Shown here piece by piece: positions 1 through 10,810 of a DNA stretch of 64,000 nt. Each line of letters begins with the position of its first letter. Position 1 is the stretch's first letter. The stretch comes from Euptelea pleiosperma (Eukaryota > Streptophyta > Magnoliopsida > Ranunculales > Eupteleaceae). The notes under the pieces were generated by a model, which did not search any database, was not told the origin of the DNA, and was given only the letters and a program-made list of their open reading frames with translations. The stretch is from assembly GCA_035048495.1 (NCBI GenBank), contig CM068551.1, positions 11,223,248 to 11,287,247 on the forward strand. Direction: 5' to 3'. The position numbers were made by a program, and so were the translations under genes.

Positions 1-49
1 ATTGTCCTCGTGATTCGCACTAATCAAATCTCGAAGAACATCCAAATGT

Positions 50-236
50 CGGACCTGGGGACCGAGAAAAAATTCGCTAGCCCTCTCCCCACGCAAAATG
101 TGACAAGTACCCCTAATCACTTAACCCAATCCGCGTTAAGCCCTTGGTTAGTCGCTAACAAGGGTACTTGTCAGACATTTTGAGAGAGAGTTTGAAGCCC
201 CCCGAGGGAGAGAATTTTTTCCCGGACCCAGGGACG
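50..236. repeat. Small inverted-repeat (MITE-like) element
   Basis: The outer arms pair: a stretch around 55-75 containing GAGAAAAAATTC is mirrored by GAATTTTTTCCC around 212-226. A second pair lies further in: AAAATGTGACAAGTACCC at about 97-114 against GGGTACTTGTCAGACATTTT at about 163-182. This makes a compact foldback with no coding capacity. No clear target-site duplication was found, so the superfamily is unknown and the ends are approximate. Confidence 0.5.
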
Positions 237-267
237 ACAAATTAGAGTAAACCATCGATGACACCCC

Positions 268-1362
268 ATGTGGCACATTCTTAATAGGACGCTAACCACA
301 TGGACGTTTGCCAACCACTCCGTGGACTTGCGAACCAGGGAATTTTTGACATACCCCCAAGTTATCTTTGAAATTTGACATACCCCCCCCCCACGCGCAC
401 ACACACATTTTTAAAAAGCTGACATACCCCCCTATTGCTTGGTCCACTGTCATTTGACCAGTGTTGACCACCGATTTTATTACCTTTGAACAAGGGGTTT
501 GCCAAAACCTAAACCCCAAATCACTTGTTTCAATCAATCAAGATCAAGATGACTTTCTTCGTATGGCCCATCCAAAGAGTCACCTAACGTTTGGACGGTC
601 GAGATTGAGGGGCAATTGTTACAATGCATGAGCAACACTTAGCATAATGGGTCAAGCCCATTGCAACACTGTAGGTAATTTTGATGGGTCCGCCTTCAAA
701 GTTTTGGTTATTTTGTGGGATATTTTCATTTTTTACTTATATCTCTTTGGTAGTCAAGATTACCAACAAGACTTGTCGTCTCTTAGACCAAATTTGTTAC
801 CAACCACAAAACCATTTGTAACTAAAATCCAGAGTTCTTTGTCCAGACTTGGATCATTGAATTCAAATCACCCATTAAAGGATTTATTACCAACCACAAC
901 CATAGATGGCTTTAGAACCCATTAGAAATGAACCCATTAGGCCCAAATCAGCCAATTGATTTGGGGTTTAGGTTTTTGCCCAAACCCTTGTTCAAAGGTT
1001 GATGATAAGGGTGTTTTCGTCCCTTAATAACAAAATTGGTGGTCAACGCGGGTCAACACTGGTCAAATGACAGTGGACCAAGCAATAAGGGGGTATGTCA
1101 GCTTTTCAAAATGTGGGGGGTATGTCAAATTTCAAAGATAACTTGAGGGATATGTCAAAAATTCCCCCAAAAATAAAACCTCATCAGTGATTTCTAAGCG
1201 TTGGATTGAAGCTATTTTCATGGGTTGATTTTAACAATAGGAATTTTGAGCATTATTTGGCTACAAAGATCGAAAGGTTTTAAATCACTAACCAAGTTGT
1301 TTTTTGGTTTGTAGGTCCATCTAGTGATTGGCCAAACATTCATATGGTCAATGTCCTCTTAC
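268..1362. mobile_element. Hairpin MITE, family A, copy 1 (split by another insertion)
   Basis: The ends carry the family-A signature (ACG/CTGACC-ATATGGATGTTTGGCC on the left, its reverse complement followed by a GTCCTCT box on the right). The family-A body (AAATCAG-CTGATTAGTGATTTCTA, then CATGGGTTGATTTTAAC) resumes after 1169. Comparison with intact copies at 51419-51781 and 61564-61917 shows the sequence is interrupted between 337 and 1167 by a separate element. It is non-coding and its arms can pair over more than 100 bp. Confidence 0.7.
338..1166. mobile_element. Non-autonomous element with ~200-bp terminal inverted repeats and CCA duplication
   Basis: Both ends are mirror images: GGGAATTTTTGACATA at 338 and the matching complement ending TCAAAAATTCCC at 1166. 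The pairing continues inward for about 200 bp (338-540 against about 955-1166) and includes the repeated GACATACCCCC blocks. CCA flanks both sides (335-337 and 1167-1169). Removing the 829 bp and one CCA restores the consensus of the surrounding family-A hairpin element, which works as an empty-site test. A 3-bp duplication fits CACTA or PIF/Harbinger, but the termini match neither, so it is left unclassified. Short ORFs inside are not convincing genes. Confidence 0.85.
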
Positions 1363-1478
1363 TCACACATATAAGATGGTAAGTGACTTAGATACTTATC
1401 GATTGGAAAAATTGTTTCCGCGCGCAAGTGCAATCGATTAGGCTCAAGGTACAATCGATTGGGCAGCTTTAAAACATT

Positions 1479-1987
1479 GGGTAATTCTATTTGCACCTCA
1501 CAAATTCCATAAGCACCCCATTTGGGTGCTTTTGGACCGAAAATGCCCTTAGACAGAAAGAAAAAAAAAAAAAACCCCAGCACCCCACCTCGTTGAAGAA
1601 GAAGAAGAAGAAGGAGGAGGAGGATGTCGTCGCCGTCGCCACCACCACAGGCATCCTGTGGTGGTGGTGGTGGTGGTGGCGGCGGCGGCAACGGCGACGG
1701 CTTCCTCCTCCTCCTCCTTCTTCTTTTTTTTTTCTTTGTTTTGGGTTTTTTTTAGGGTGAGAGAGAGACAAAGGTGGAGAGGGAGAGAGGATGGTGAGAG
1801 GTGGAGGTGGAGGTGGAGGTGGAGGTGGAGGTGGAGGTGGAGAGGGAGGGAGAGAGGTGGAGAGGGAGAGACGAAGAGTGGGGTGGGGTGCTTGGGTTTT
1901 TTTTTTTTTTTTGGTCAAGGGCATTTTCAGCCAAAAGCACCCAAATGGGGTGCTTATGGAATTTGTGGGGTGCAAATAGAATTTCCC
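1479..1987. mobile_element. Mutator-like MITE with 9-bp target duplication
   Basis: The flanks TAAAACATT (1470-1478) and TAAAACATT (1988-1996) are a perfect 9-bp duplication, the hallmark of Mutator-like elements. The terminal inverted repeats start GGGTAATTCTATTTGCACC and end with the near-perfect complement, and extend about 60 bp with a palindromic CACCCCATTTGGGTGC box. The core contains purine/pyrimidine-biased simple sequence (GGTGGA repeats, GAA/GAG runs), which makes long but meaningless ORFs in several frames. The element is 509 bp and non-coding. Confidence 0.92.
1799..1842. repeat. (GGTGGA)n microsatellite inside the MITE
   Basis: About seven tandem GGTGGA units in the core of the Mutator-like MITE. 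It is flanked by GA-rich tracts and low-complexity poly(T). Confidence 0.85.
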
Positions 1988-2150
1988 TAAAACATTTTTA
2001 TGTTCTGTCCGGAGAAATCCAATCAATTGAGCGGCTGGTGTCCAATCGATTGGGCACCTCCAAATTCAATTTTTTAAACCCTTTAGGCCCTGAATCCGAT
2101 CTCGTTAGTTCATAACTTAGTTCTAAGTGAATTTGATCATTCTATACATC

Positions 2151-2606
2151 AGCAAGATATCCCTTTAGGTGAGGGAGCCCATAAATCATACTTGAGCTTT
2201 ATTAATCCAAATGCCCTTGGTCACAAAGTGATTCAGGTTCCTCAACATGAATACATCTAGATGATATAAAGAGTTTCAAAGTTTATTTACATCCAGATCG
2301 TAGGTCAATAGACTAATAAGAAACTAACATGAACACATGTGTATTATCATGGGCATAGCCATTTATAAAAATATACTACTCATTGTTCATTTTCTATTGG
2401 TCTATAATACATATCCCTTAGTTAATGGTTTTATAGTGTAATTTTTCATAAATGATATACCTTCAAATATTATGTTATGGGGATCTAAAGTCATATACCT
2501 TTGTAGATAGTATGTTATGGGGATCTAAAGCCCGCTATTTTTTGTGTTATGGGGAACCGTTGCAATCTATTGTCCAACCGCTTCATGATTTGAAACGGTT
2601 ATAAAC
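2151..2606. other. Intergenic, no gene; flank of the large hAT element
   Basis: AT-rich. It contains a short direct repeat (TATGTTATGGGGATCTAAAG at about 2471 and 2510) and AACCGTT/AACGGTT motifs at 2550-2602. These motifs continue after 22035, which supports an insertion between 2606 and 22035. Nothing coding was recognised. Confidence 0.5.
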
Positions 2607-2780
2607 TAGGCCTGTCAACAGGTCGGTTCCGATTCGGTTCCAAGTAATACCAAAATCGGAACCTATAACATTGGTCGGTTCAGGTTCTTATCAGTTTCGG
2701 TTCCGCTTCTCAAACAAGTGGTACCGGAACCGCTAAGAACCAGTTTCCCAATGGATCTGGTTCCTAACCGGCTCCATTAA

Positions 2781-4380
2781 AAAATATTAAAAAACAAGTT
2801 AAATGGTACAATTTAAATTTTTTTACTTTATTTTGAATGAAAAAAAATAGTTTACTTTATACTATGCACAGCAGCACAGCAGCACAGTAGCACAAGGGCA
2901 TTATTATTCCCTTTCACTCAACATTATAGATTTCTCAAAATAGAATTTGTATTTGTAAGCTTCACAAAACATCAACCTAAACCAAAATCTATGATTCCAC
3001 TAAAAATGACATGGATACAAAAATAAAATAACAAATACAAATCCAAATGACATTGAAGAATTCGTTTGTATGTATACAAAAATAATGCCCCTAGTCATTT
3101 ATTCTCTCCAACATTTCGGTAGAACTACTTCCTTGCTTTCACTCTACACGCTCCACATCAATGATTCAGCCCCAATTAGTAACACTCCAACACATCAGGT
3201 TGGAGTCATTGGATATCAAGGAGGCTCTTCATGAGTTACTATACCTGTAATGCTTGGACAACAAGGAGACTTTTTATCTTCAGTTGAATAACTTCAAGAA
3301 TCAGATGGGGGAGCCAGATTCCGATGCGAGAGAGGAGGGGGTGGGGGAAGGTTCCTGCAACTAAGGTTAGAGAGTATGCCTTAAAGATGGAGATCTTCCA
3401 ACAGTCTAGAGGTACAATTGGAGCAAGTAACTCATACAGTGATGGCTTCACACTTGTGCTTTGTCAATCAGAGCGGATGAGGGGTAGGAGGACGTGTGCA
3501 GCACACTTGTTGCAATCCCATTACCAACTTATCTTTTCAAGGACCTGTAAAATGTCCTGACCCATGAAGTTTCAAGAAAATAACTGATGGAAAGCTGTAG
3601 CTACTATAACATGCAAGAATACATTTACTTTGGAGATTGCAAACCTGTTCTTTCTTGGATGAGAGCAACATATTATGTGCCACTACCTTTCCATGCAAAG
3701 GGAAAAACACTGTGGTACATTCCAATTGAAGGTTAAATTCCTGCGTCCTCCATCCATTGCAGTACCTACATTCAAGATTTTCATGATTCTTCCAAGGTAT
3801 ATAAGCAAGCCCAACTATAATGTATTTTAGCATATATGAAGCTTATGCTTAACTGACCTGTCACAAAGTTATATAATAGCAAGAAGCATATACAGATACA
3901 AGGAGAGGACATAAATCACCAGCCATGTTAAAGAGAAACCCCACAGTTAAATATATACATTATGTACAAGAATTATTCACTCCCAAGTCCCATCCCATTA
4001 GATTTTTCACTGAACTTCTAATTTAATGATCAGAAATGATTCCCATAAATTTCAACTTCTTGAAATGAACATTTCTAGTGTTTTAATGGTTCTAATCTTT
4101 GGTAAAACTGAAATGACAGAGACGTCTCAAACCAATTTTGGTTCGTCGGTTGGCACCAAGAAAGTAGGATCATAGTTTTATGAAGATGAAATGTAACATT
4201 TTCTCATCGACTTCTGATTGTAACATAGCTTATCAAAATGGCAAATAAATAGATTGTTAACAACATGGACATAGGGAAGAAAAATGCAATAGCTTTCATA
4301 ATTCATTTTCCAAAAGCATGATAAAGGCATTCAGTGACTCATGCAAGTGTTATGCTTCAAATAAGCATACAAGGGTAATG
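2781..4380. other. Non-coding interior of hAT-1
   Basis: AT-rich, with many stops in all frames. A GA-rich patch at 3300-3480 gives short overlapping ORFs (up to about 98 codons) without recognisable motifs. No gene is supported. Confidence 0.4.
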
Positions 4381-4392
4381 GACAGAACTTAG

Positions 4393-4660
4393 GCCCTGCT
4401 TGGTTCAATGCAAATCAGATGTAATGCATTCACTTGCCATGGTTTTGGGATTAAAAGTGATTGGTTGGGGGCGTGCACATGAGCTGGCGTGCAAAGTGGT
4501 TGCCAAGCCCTTGCAAACTCTTTAAGAAAATGGATGCAAGCATGTGCAGCCCAAAAACTGTGGTAAGTGACTGCAATGCAACTCACCGCATTTGCACCAT
4601 AGTGCAAAAAGCATCCCAATGCAGCAAACCAAGCATGTACAGCCCAAAAACTATGGTAAG
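4393..4660. repeat. Possible small MITE with internal duplication
   Basis: GGCCCTGCTTGGTT near 4393 is mirrored by AACCAAGCATGTACAGCCC near 4628-4647. A roughly 45-bp unit (GCAGCCCAAAAACTGTGGTAAG and following) is repeated at about 4545 and 4637. The left end is preceded by TTA, as in Tourist-like elements, but no matching right duplication was found. Confidence 0.35.
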
Positions 4661-4699
4661 TGACTGAAATGCAATTCAAGTATTCAACTCTTAATTAAC

Positions 4700-6088
4700 A
4701 GTAGAAAGTAGAAAGATTCTTCAACAAATTAAGTCAGTCCCAAAGTTTATTTTCGCACCCAATGCCACTATCTTGTAAAATAGCTGCATATGTTTAAAGG
4801 AAAAATAGTTGTGCATAATCAGAAGTGTCATGCAATGGTTTTATCAACTGCACTATGAGGATGAGCAAGCTTTAGATGAGCAAGAAATCAGAAGCAAGAA
4901 TGTGTTCCAAACTATTAAAGATAATGCAATATCAACAATTTTGCTTATCCTTAAAAATTTCTCATTTAGTGTACCGAATCATCATAACTATGATGAACTG
5001 TAAGTCTTCCAGATGTATGCAACAGCCAAGCAGATCATGAGAACTTCAAAGTTTGAAATGATTTATAAGTTTATAACACTTTAACAAGTGAAGAAATTAG
5101 CCGGTAAATGTTTAATGTTGTCATCATAAGGAACTAATCAAATAGTTGAAGAAATAAGGATGGAGAGTCCTTTCTAATGCTTAACCACCAAAGCCCTTGA
5201 AAAAGTTCTGGATTCAATTATGTCATGTTTATAATAAACCATCAAGAGAAACCAATCTAACAGTTGAAAAAAGTGTTCAAATATCAACAAATGGAAAAGT
5301 TACTATACCTTTGCGATTTTCTCATTCTCAAACCTGGACGGCCCCAATATGACTTGGACGTCCCCAATATGTTCTATTTTCTGCCTAATCATTTAAGAAT
5401 AGGGAATAATCATTCAAGAATCATTCAGTAGCGTAAGAATATAGAATAATCATTCAAGAATCATGATTGACCTTGGTGTTGTGAAAACTAAAAATAAAGC
5501 CTTCATGCCTGAAATGACACTCTCTTTGTGGAATGCTACAACAAGAAATAGGTAAATATTTCTAATTTCGTGCCTTCGACCCACATAGTGCTATTTGTTT
5601 TTGAAAGATTTTTTTATTGGATTCAATTAAGTGTATTTTAGTACAATGTAAACAAAAGATCAACTATCAATCTAGAGATAGAAGATTCAGAGTAAACATG
5701 ATGCAATAATAAAAGTCCATCACCGAGTCAACATCCAATAAAAGTCATATGTATGATTTCAAAAAATATAAGTGTTCATGCATAAAAGAAAAATAAATGT
5801 TTATCCAACATGTATCACATCCACATAGATCACCAACTCCTACAAAACAAAAAATATAAACTATTTTAATTTATACTCCCATGTCATATAAAAAAAAACT
5901 AAGTACATTTAATAAAATGAATTTATGTAACTTTACCCCAAGATCCCTCCATAACACAATTACATAAGCCACCAACTCCTGTAAAATAATAAAAAATGAA
6001 TTGTTTAGTTTTATAATCTCATGCCAAAATCACAAAAACTAAGTACATATAATCATAAGAATATAAGTAACTTACTACAAATATCATT
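4700..6088. other. AT-rich interior of hAT-1, no gene
   Basis: Only short ORFs. Small local duplications are visible, for example GAATAATCATTCAAGAATCAT at about 5402 and 5443. It is downstream (3' side) of the transposase on the minus strand. Confidence 0.4.
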
Positions 6089-7295
6089 CTAATCCAGGTT
6101 CACTTTCCCCTCAACAATTTTAGGGCACATGGTAGAATGATATCGATCAATTACTCTACCACCTGTACTAACGGCGAACTCAGATGCAACAGTCGATGCA
6201 GGAATTGCCAAGATATCACGAGCCATTTCACCCATAATAAGATACTTAGGTGCATTATAATGCCACCAACTCAAAACGTCAAACGTCTCATCATCCAAAC
6301 CTTTGCCCTTTTGTACAGGGTAAACTGCTTCTCCCAAATAAGTTTTTAAGTTTGTCTTCACATGTACATCTTGTGAACTTTTTTCAATGTAATTTTTAAA
6401 AAGCTTTAACTTAGAACTTAAAGTACCACGTGAAGAAATACCACTAGCTCCACTACTAGCTTTGTTGGTATCACTGGTATTCCATTGGAAGACTTGATGC
6501 AGAAGATGTTGCATATTTATTGTAAAGACGTGTAAGTGTGCTACGAAGCTCAACTATCTTTTCCTCAAATTGACTACCATAAATTTGTGAAAAGTAAAAG
6601 TCAACTGACTTCATCTTTATTCGAGGATCTAATATGGAAGCTATTGCAAAAACCAAACAAGTGATGCTCCAATATTTGTTGAACTTTTCATTCATCTTCA
6701 TAGCCATCGACATAATGAATGAATCTCCACATGTACACTATTCATCAAGTTGCAAACGAATACCACACGCCAAATCAAAATAACGGTTAACAGTTGTATA
6801 TTTTGACCCTGATAAAATTTGTGTGGCATCATAAAATACCTTCAAACATTCTGAAACAATTCTTGCATTTGTCCAATCTATTTCGGATGATACACACTTA
6901 AAATTTCGTTCAACTTCTACAAAGTGAAAAATGCATCCTTAAACTCCAAGGCTGTCTCAAGCATTATATATGTCAACTTCCACCTTGTGGAAACATCTTG
7001 AACTAACTTCTTTTGAGGAGCTCTAACTTGTTTGCACACATTTTCAAATTTTCTTTGCCTCTGAGGTGAATTTCTAATGAATTTGATAAATTCACCAATT
7101 CTTTCAATATCATTTTCTATCTCTTTCAACCCATTTTGGACAATCGAATTTAGAATATGGGTAGAACAACGCACTTGAAATAACTTCCCATCAAAGACTA
7201 GTACTCCTTTTGGTTCAAGCTTTTGAAGGAGTTCACGAACCACTACATCATTAGTAGATCAATTGTCCAAGGTTATACAAACTAACTTTCTCTTT

Positions 7296-8253
7296 TAAAG
7301 GAACATCTTCCCCATTTAGTGGAGCCCCCCTTCTTTTGAAAAATTATTAAAAAATATTTTAAAATCGTGGGGTCCACTAAATGGCTGGGCTGTGGGTCAA
7401 TGATGATGGGCCCGGCTGCTAGCCCATATATTTTAGCATGAAATGATGAGGACCATTGGAGTCTGAGATGGTGTGGTGGATGATTGAAGGTATGGTCGGA
7501 TGAACAATTGGATGGATGACAAATAGTGTTGGTGATGATCGGATGGATCGGGTGGTAGAAGTGGATGGTGATGATCGAATGGATCATCAGACGGTAGAGA
7601 TCGGCCAAGGTAGACTGTAGGATAGAGTGATCGTAGAAGGAGAGGATCAGATTATTGATATTGAGAGTAGAGAGAGAGAATTATGATTTAGAGAGAGGAG
7701 AAAGAAAATATTACAAAATAAAGAGAAAATGCTAGCAGAGGGTCTTGAACCCTGGTCTTTGACTTGGTCTTCTGCAAGCTCTACCAATTGAACAGATCTT
7801 CATCTTGTGTTAGTTAGTTGAGCTTTAATCTCCTTAGTCTCTTCACTGGGGGGGCTTGTCTCTCCTTCTTTCTTGGTCGTCTCTCAAGCTTTTCGATCCT
7901 CTAGCGCTTCCCGCACTTAGTCTATATCTTCTTGTCTAAGTCCACTAGCTCTCTAAGCTTTGATTATTGGTTTTGGAGGTTGATTGTGTACCCGCATTCC
8001 ATCGAAATTGTTCACTCGAGTTTCCTGCGATGGAAAAAGTACGTAATGAGACTTGATCAAAACGACTTAATATCTAGACATTCGAGAATGTATTTAATTC
8101 ATGCAAATAGCCCATTTTATTTAAAAAGTGTGCTTTACGCAACAGAAAAAACTCTTACGTAGAAAAGTGAATAAATATGGCAGTTTTACGTAAGAGAGTG
8201 CGATAACACTAGAAGGATAATTGCTTAAAATAAGCACTTTTGAACGAATATCA
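7296..8253 (-). mobile_element. Solo LTR of a Tat/Athila-like Gypsy element inside the transposase
   Basis: The right edge ends in AAAATAAGCACTTTTGAACGAATATCA, matching the LTR ends at 13691 and 21876 of the 11-kb element almost exactly. Upstream blocks also match (GGTTGAT-GTG-CCCGC, CATGCAAATAG, GGTCTTGAACCCTGGTCTT) but are clearly more diverged. The transposase reads on either side of it (ALLEKLYK... above, KEKVSL... below). A/T-rich pentamers at both edges (TTTTT at 8254; TCTTT before 7296) could be a decayed target duplication. The left edge is approximate. Confidence 0.78.
7738..7795 (-). other. tRNA-like segment (A/B-box motifs) in the solo LTR
   Basis: On the minus strand CAATTGGTAGAGC resembles a tRNA D-arm. 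It is followed after about 30 nt by GGTTCAAGACC (plus-strand 7741-7751), a perfect match to the Pol III B-box consensus GGTTCRANNCC with a short flanking stem. The anticodon arm is not credible, so this is not called a tRNA gene. Confidence 0.4.
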
Positions 8254-8910
8254 TTTTTTATCTAAATTTCATTTATACAACTTTTCTAACAAGGCGTTGG
8301 CAATGTTCTCTCCTGTGTGGCGATCATCGATGGTGCAGAAACATAAAATTCTCTTCTGTATTTTCCAACTGTCATCAATATAGTGAACTGTTAAAGACAT
8401 GTAACCTATGTTCTGACCCGAACTCTAAAAGTCAGAAGTAAAGCGTATACGACATTGAAGTTTGTCTGAGATCACATATAACTTTAATTTTTCATTCTCA
8501 TAAATCTTCATGCAATCTGCTCGAATAGCATTGCGAGTCACAACCTTAAAACTTGGTTGCATTGAACTTAAGACCCTCCTAAACCCAATATGTTGAACCA
8601 TTGAAAATGGGTACTCGTGCACGATAATCATTTGAGCAATTGCCTCACGAGTTACTTCTGGATCATATCTAAATTTTTGCATTCCAAATGATACATCTTC
8701 ATCTTCATCAACTCTTAGGTACATCTGATTCTTGTTTATTTGTTTTTGAACTTTCTTATAAATGTCACAATTTAATAAATGCTTATGCATGTTGCTAGTC
8801 CCATTTTTACTCTCTGCTCCCATAATCCGACAAATGTTTACACTGAGCATGAATCACACACCCCTTTTCATTTCTTCAAAAGCTCTCCAAACTAAAGAAG
8901 TCTTTTCCAT

Positions 8911-9287
8911 TTTTTAGGTTGACTAATAACTTATGCAACTAATGCTCCAATAGAAACGGAATCACTTGTTTTCTTTACTGTTTCTTCTAACATTTTAGAA
9001 CTTGAAAATTTGATTAACACTCTGTAACATAAAAGAAAGTAAAACCAATGAAAATATAATTAGATAATGCAACAATAACTATATATGTATCTCTTTTTCC
9101 CACTTTAATGGGTTCATAATAATGCATGTAACTAAGTAAAGATAATGTTATAGGTATATAAACCCATAAAACGTATACAAATCATTTGCTAAACACAAAA
9201 ATATTTACAAAGTATATAAATTCTTCGATGAATTAGCGAAAAGCTTAAAGAAATGAAAATAAAATATACGGATCGTAATGTGTTACT
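8911..9287. other. AT-rich, upstream side of the transposase; no gene
   Basis: No ORF with recognisable similarity. It separates the transposase start from the carboxypeptidase-like fragment on the same strand. Confidence 0.35.
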
Positions 9288-9381
9288 TGTGATTGTATTG
9301 CCAAGGTTTTTGATATCTTCGCTTGTATTTGTATAAGAAACCCGACACCAACCGGAGATTCCACAAATAACAAATTAGCCG
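9288..9381 (-). pseudogene. Serine carboxypeptidase-like exon fragment
   Basis: Minus-strand translation from 9381 gives ANLLFVESPVGVGF, the conserved block of plant serine carboxypeptidase-like proteins just before the active-site region. After a one-base deletion in the TTT of the last F, the next frame continues SYTNTSEDIKNLGNT, again the family consensus (SYTNTSxD...LGD). The block is preceded by TTTGTCTCAG at 9382-9391, an intact 3' splice-site context, so it looks like a genomic exon with its intron edge. No neighbouring exons with the catalytic Ser, Asp or His are seen. It sits inside hAT-1 beside the transposase, so capture by the transposon is likely. It is non-functional as it stands. 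Confidence 0.62.
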
Positions 9382-9439
9382 CTGAGACAAAGACAACCGT
9401 TAATAATGTTGCTCCATGTTCTTTCTCAATAACTAGCAA

Positions 9440-10094
9440 TAATTAAAAATATCTAAAATAAGTCAAACCCTAGAATCTACATCTATAAATGGGTCGGTTC
9501 CTGTGACCAACATTTTTTACCAACACATTGGTGTACCCTCATAGATGAATCAATGGCTGATTTTTGGTGAAGATCTATAAGGTGAGGAAATCATCGTCAC
9601 AAAAATTCAAATCATTCTGATATTCATAGACTGGTTTAGAATTATGGACTGTCAATTTATTCTGATATAGACTGGTTTAGAAGTTGAAGAATTATGAAAA
9701 ATTCAAATCATTATGATATATATTTAATTTAAAATTTATTTTTACAATAAAGGGAATCATCTCAAAATATTCTTTTTTTTTTCATGAATGAGGGCAAAAT
9801 GTATTAATAATCAAAATAATAAGCCTGATGAATGAAAGTCATCTAGCAAAGGATTTGTATACGTTCATGGGTTCGGTCAGCCCAAAGTGTCAGATGTGGT
9901 AATATTTGGCTTAAAACATATTTCTAACTAATACAAAAATGAAGCCCAACTTTGTAACAAACTTTGGTAGCTTTTTACCTAAAATTTTCAGATGTTAACA
10001 CAAATGCTACTCAAATCAAACTAACCTTATCATTTCTGTCAACAAGTAAAATTTTTGAGTAAAACTTCTATCACAACGCACAATACGAAGCACA
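9440..10094. other. No gene recognised; AT-rich spacer
   Basis: Short repeats such as GACTGGTTTAGAA at about 9630 and 9667 are present. No coding potential is visible. Confidence 0.35.
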
Positions 10095-10465
10095 TGGCAT
10101 ACTTTTAATGGACGCTACCCATATGGATGTTTGGCCATTCCCTTGGTGTACTTGTAAACCAAAAATCAGCCCGATTAGTGATTTCTTAGTGATTCGATTG
10201 AAGTTATTCCAGTCCCTTCACTCCCTTGGTGTATTTGTAAACCAAAAATCAGCATGATTACTTGATTAGTGATTTCTAAGTGATTCGATTGAAGTTATTT
10301 TCATTGGTTGATTTTAACGTTAGGATTTGAGCATTATTGAGTTGGGTGCAAAGATCCAAAGGTTGTAAATAACTAATCAGGCTGATTTTCGATTTACAAA
10401 TCCACCGAGGGACTGGCCAAACATCCATATAGTCAGCGTCCACTAAATGTATGCCATGTGGCTCG
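10095..10465. mobile_element. Hairpin MITE, family A, with an internal duplication
   Basis: It has the left signature GGACGCTACCCATATGGATGTTTGGCC and the right complement GGCCAAACATCCATATAGTC. The left arm contains a partial tandem copy: the block TTGGTGTA-TTGTAAACCAAAAATCAGC...GATTCGATTGAAGTTATT occurs at about 10138-10202 and again at about 10223-10299. This makes the element longer than its relatives. Confidence 0.8.
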
Positions 10466-10810
10466 TATAGATGGCAAACGGAGGACAGTGAACATGAACC
10501 AGAAAGAAAGAATAGGGAACATGAATTGAATCAGGAAAAAAATGGAGAAAACTCACATAGACGCCTACAAATGATGGTAGTCTTGGACTCTTGGTAGATG
10601 GTAAATGGCAGACAGTTTCTGGCAAAAGGTGGACGACGGTTGGTGGTCGGTAAGTGGTTCATTGCTTCTTGCTTCTGAAACTTTCTCTCTTCTTCTTCTC
10701 CTCTTTAGGTTTTGGAGAAGGAAGAAGAAGAGAGTATATATATTTCTTGGGAAATTTCCACTTTTAACCCTAAGCTTTACAAAATTACCAATACCAGTTG
10801 TACTCGATGG
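10466..10810. other. Spacer left of the Tat-like element; no gene
   Basis: GA- and CT-rich with a few short ORFs and no motif recognised. It ends in CGATGGGTACC, whose continuation CGATGGGTATAACC is found after 21881 beyond the LTR element. Confidence 0.4.

Larger units (their letters stand above)
1400..2150. repeat. LTR-like fragment carrying CAATCGATTGGG motifs
   Basis: CAATCGATT-type motifs occur at about 1431, 1452, 2020 and 2042, on both sides of the MITE at 1479-1987. The same motif is densely repeated in the Copia-like solo LTR at 34852-35980, so this is probably a degraded relative into which the MITE jumped. No LTR ends could be placed. Confidence 0.4.
6089..8910 (-). pseudogene. 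hAT transposase pseudogene (BED finger to hATC domain)
   Basis: Reading down the minus strand, the family order is intact but the frame is broken. A BED-type finger remnant starts at an ATG at 8908-8910 (MEKTSLVWRAFEEMKRG, then a stop, then C-x-IMG and NGTSNMHKHLLNC). Next comes the middle region (FRRVLSSMQPSFKV, then MSLTVHYIDDSWKIQ after another stop near 8424), then RELLQKLEP...CSTHILNSIV, then STRWKLTY. It ends with the hATC dimerisation segment (ARDILAIPASTVASE, STGGRVIDRY, PKIVEG). Such proteins cut and join hAT element ends in the nucleus. This copy has several stops and frameshifts and is split by a solo LTR at 7296-8253, so it is inactive. It lies within hAT-1 and is presumably its own transposase. 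Confidence 0.9.

Noticed and set aside
1487..2026. Overlapping ORFs on both strands, up to 179 codons (His-, Pro-, Gly-, Arg-rich)
   Set aside because: They are translations of simple repeats inside a MITE with defined ends; multiple frames are open at once.
7741..7795. Possible tRNA gene
   Set aside because: Only D-arm-like and B-box motifs are present; there is no acceptor stem or anticodon arm.
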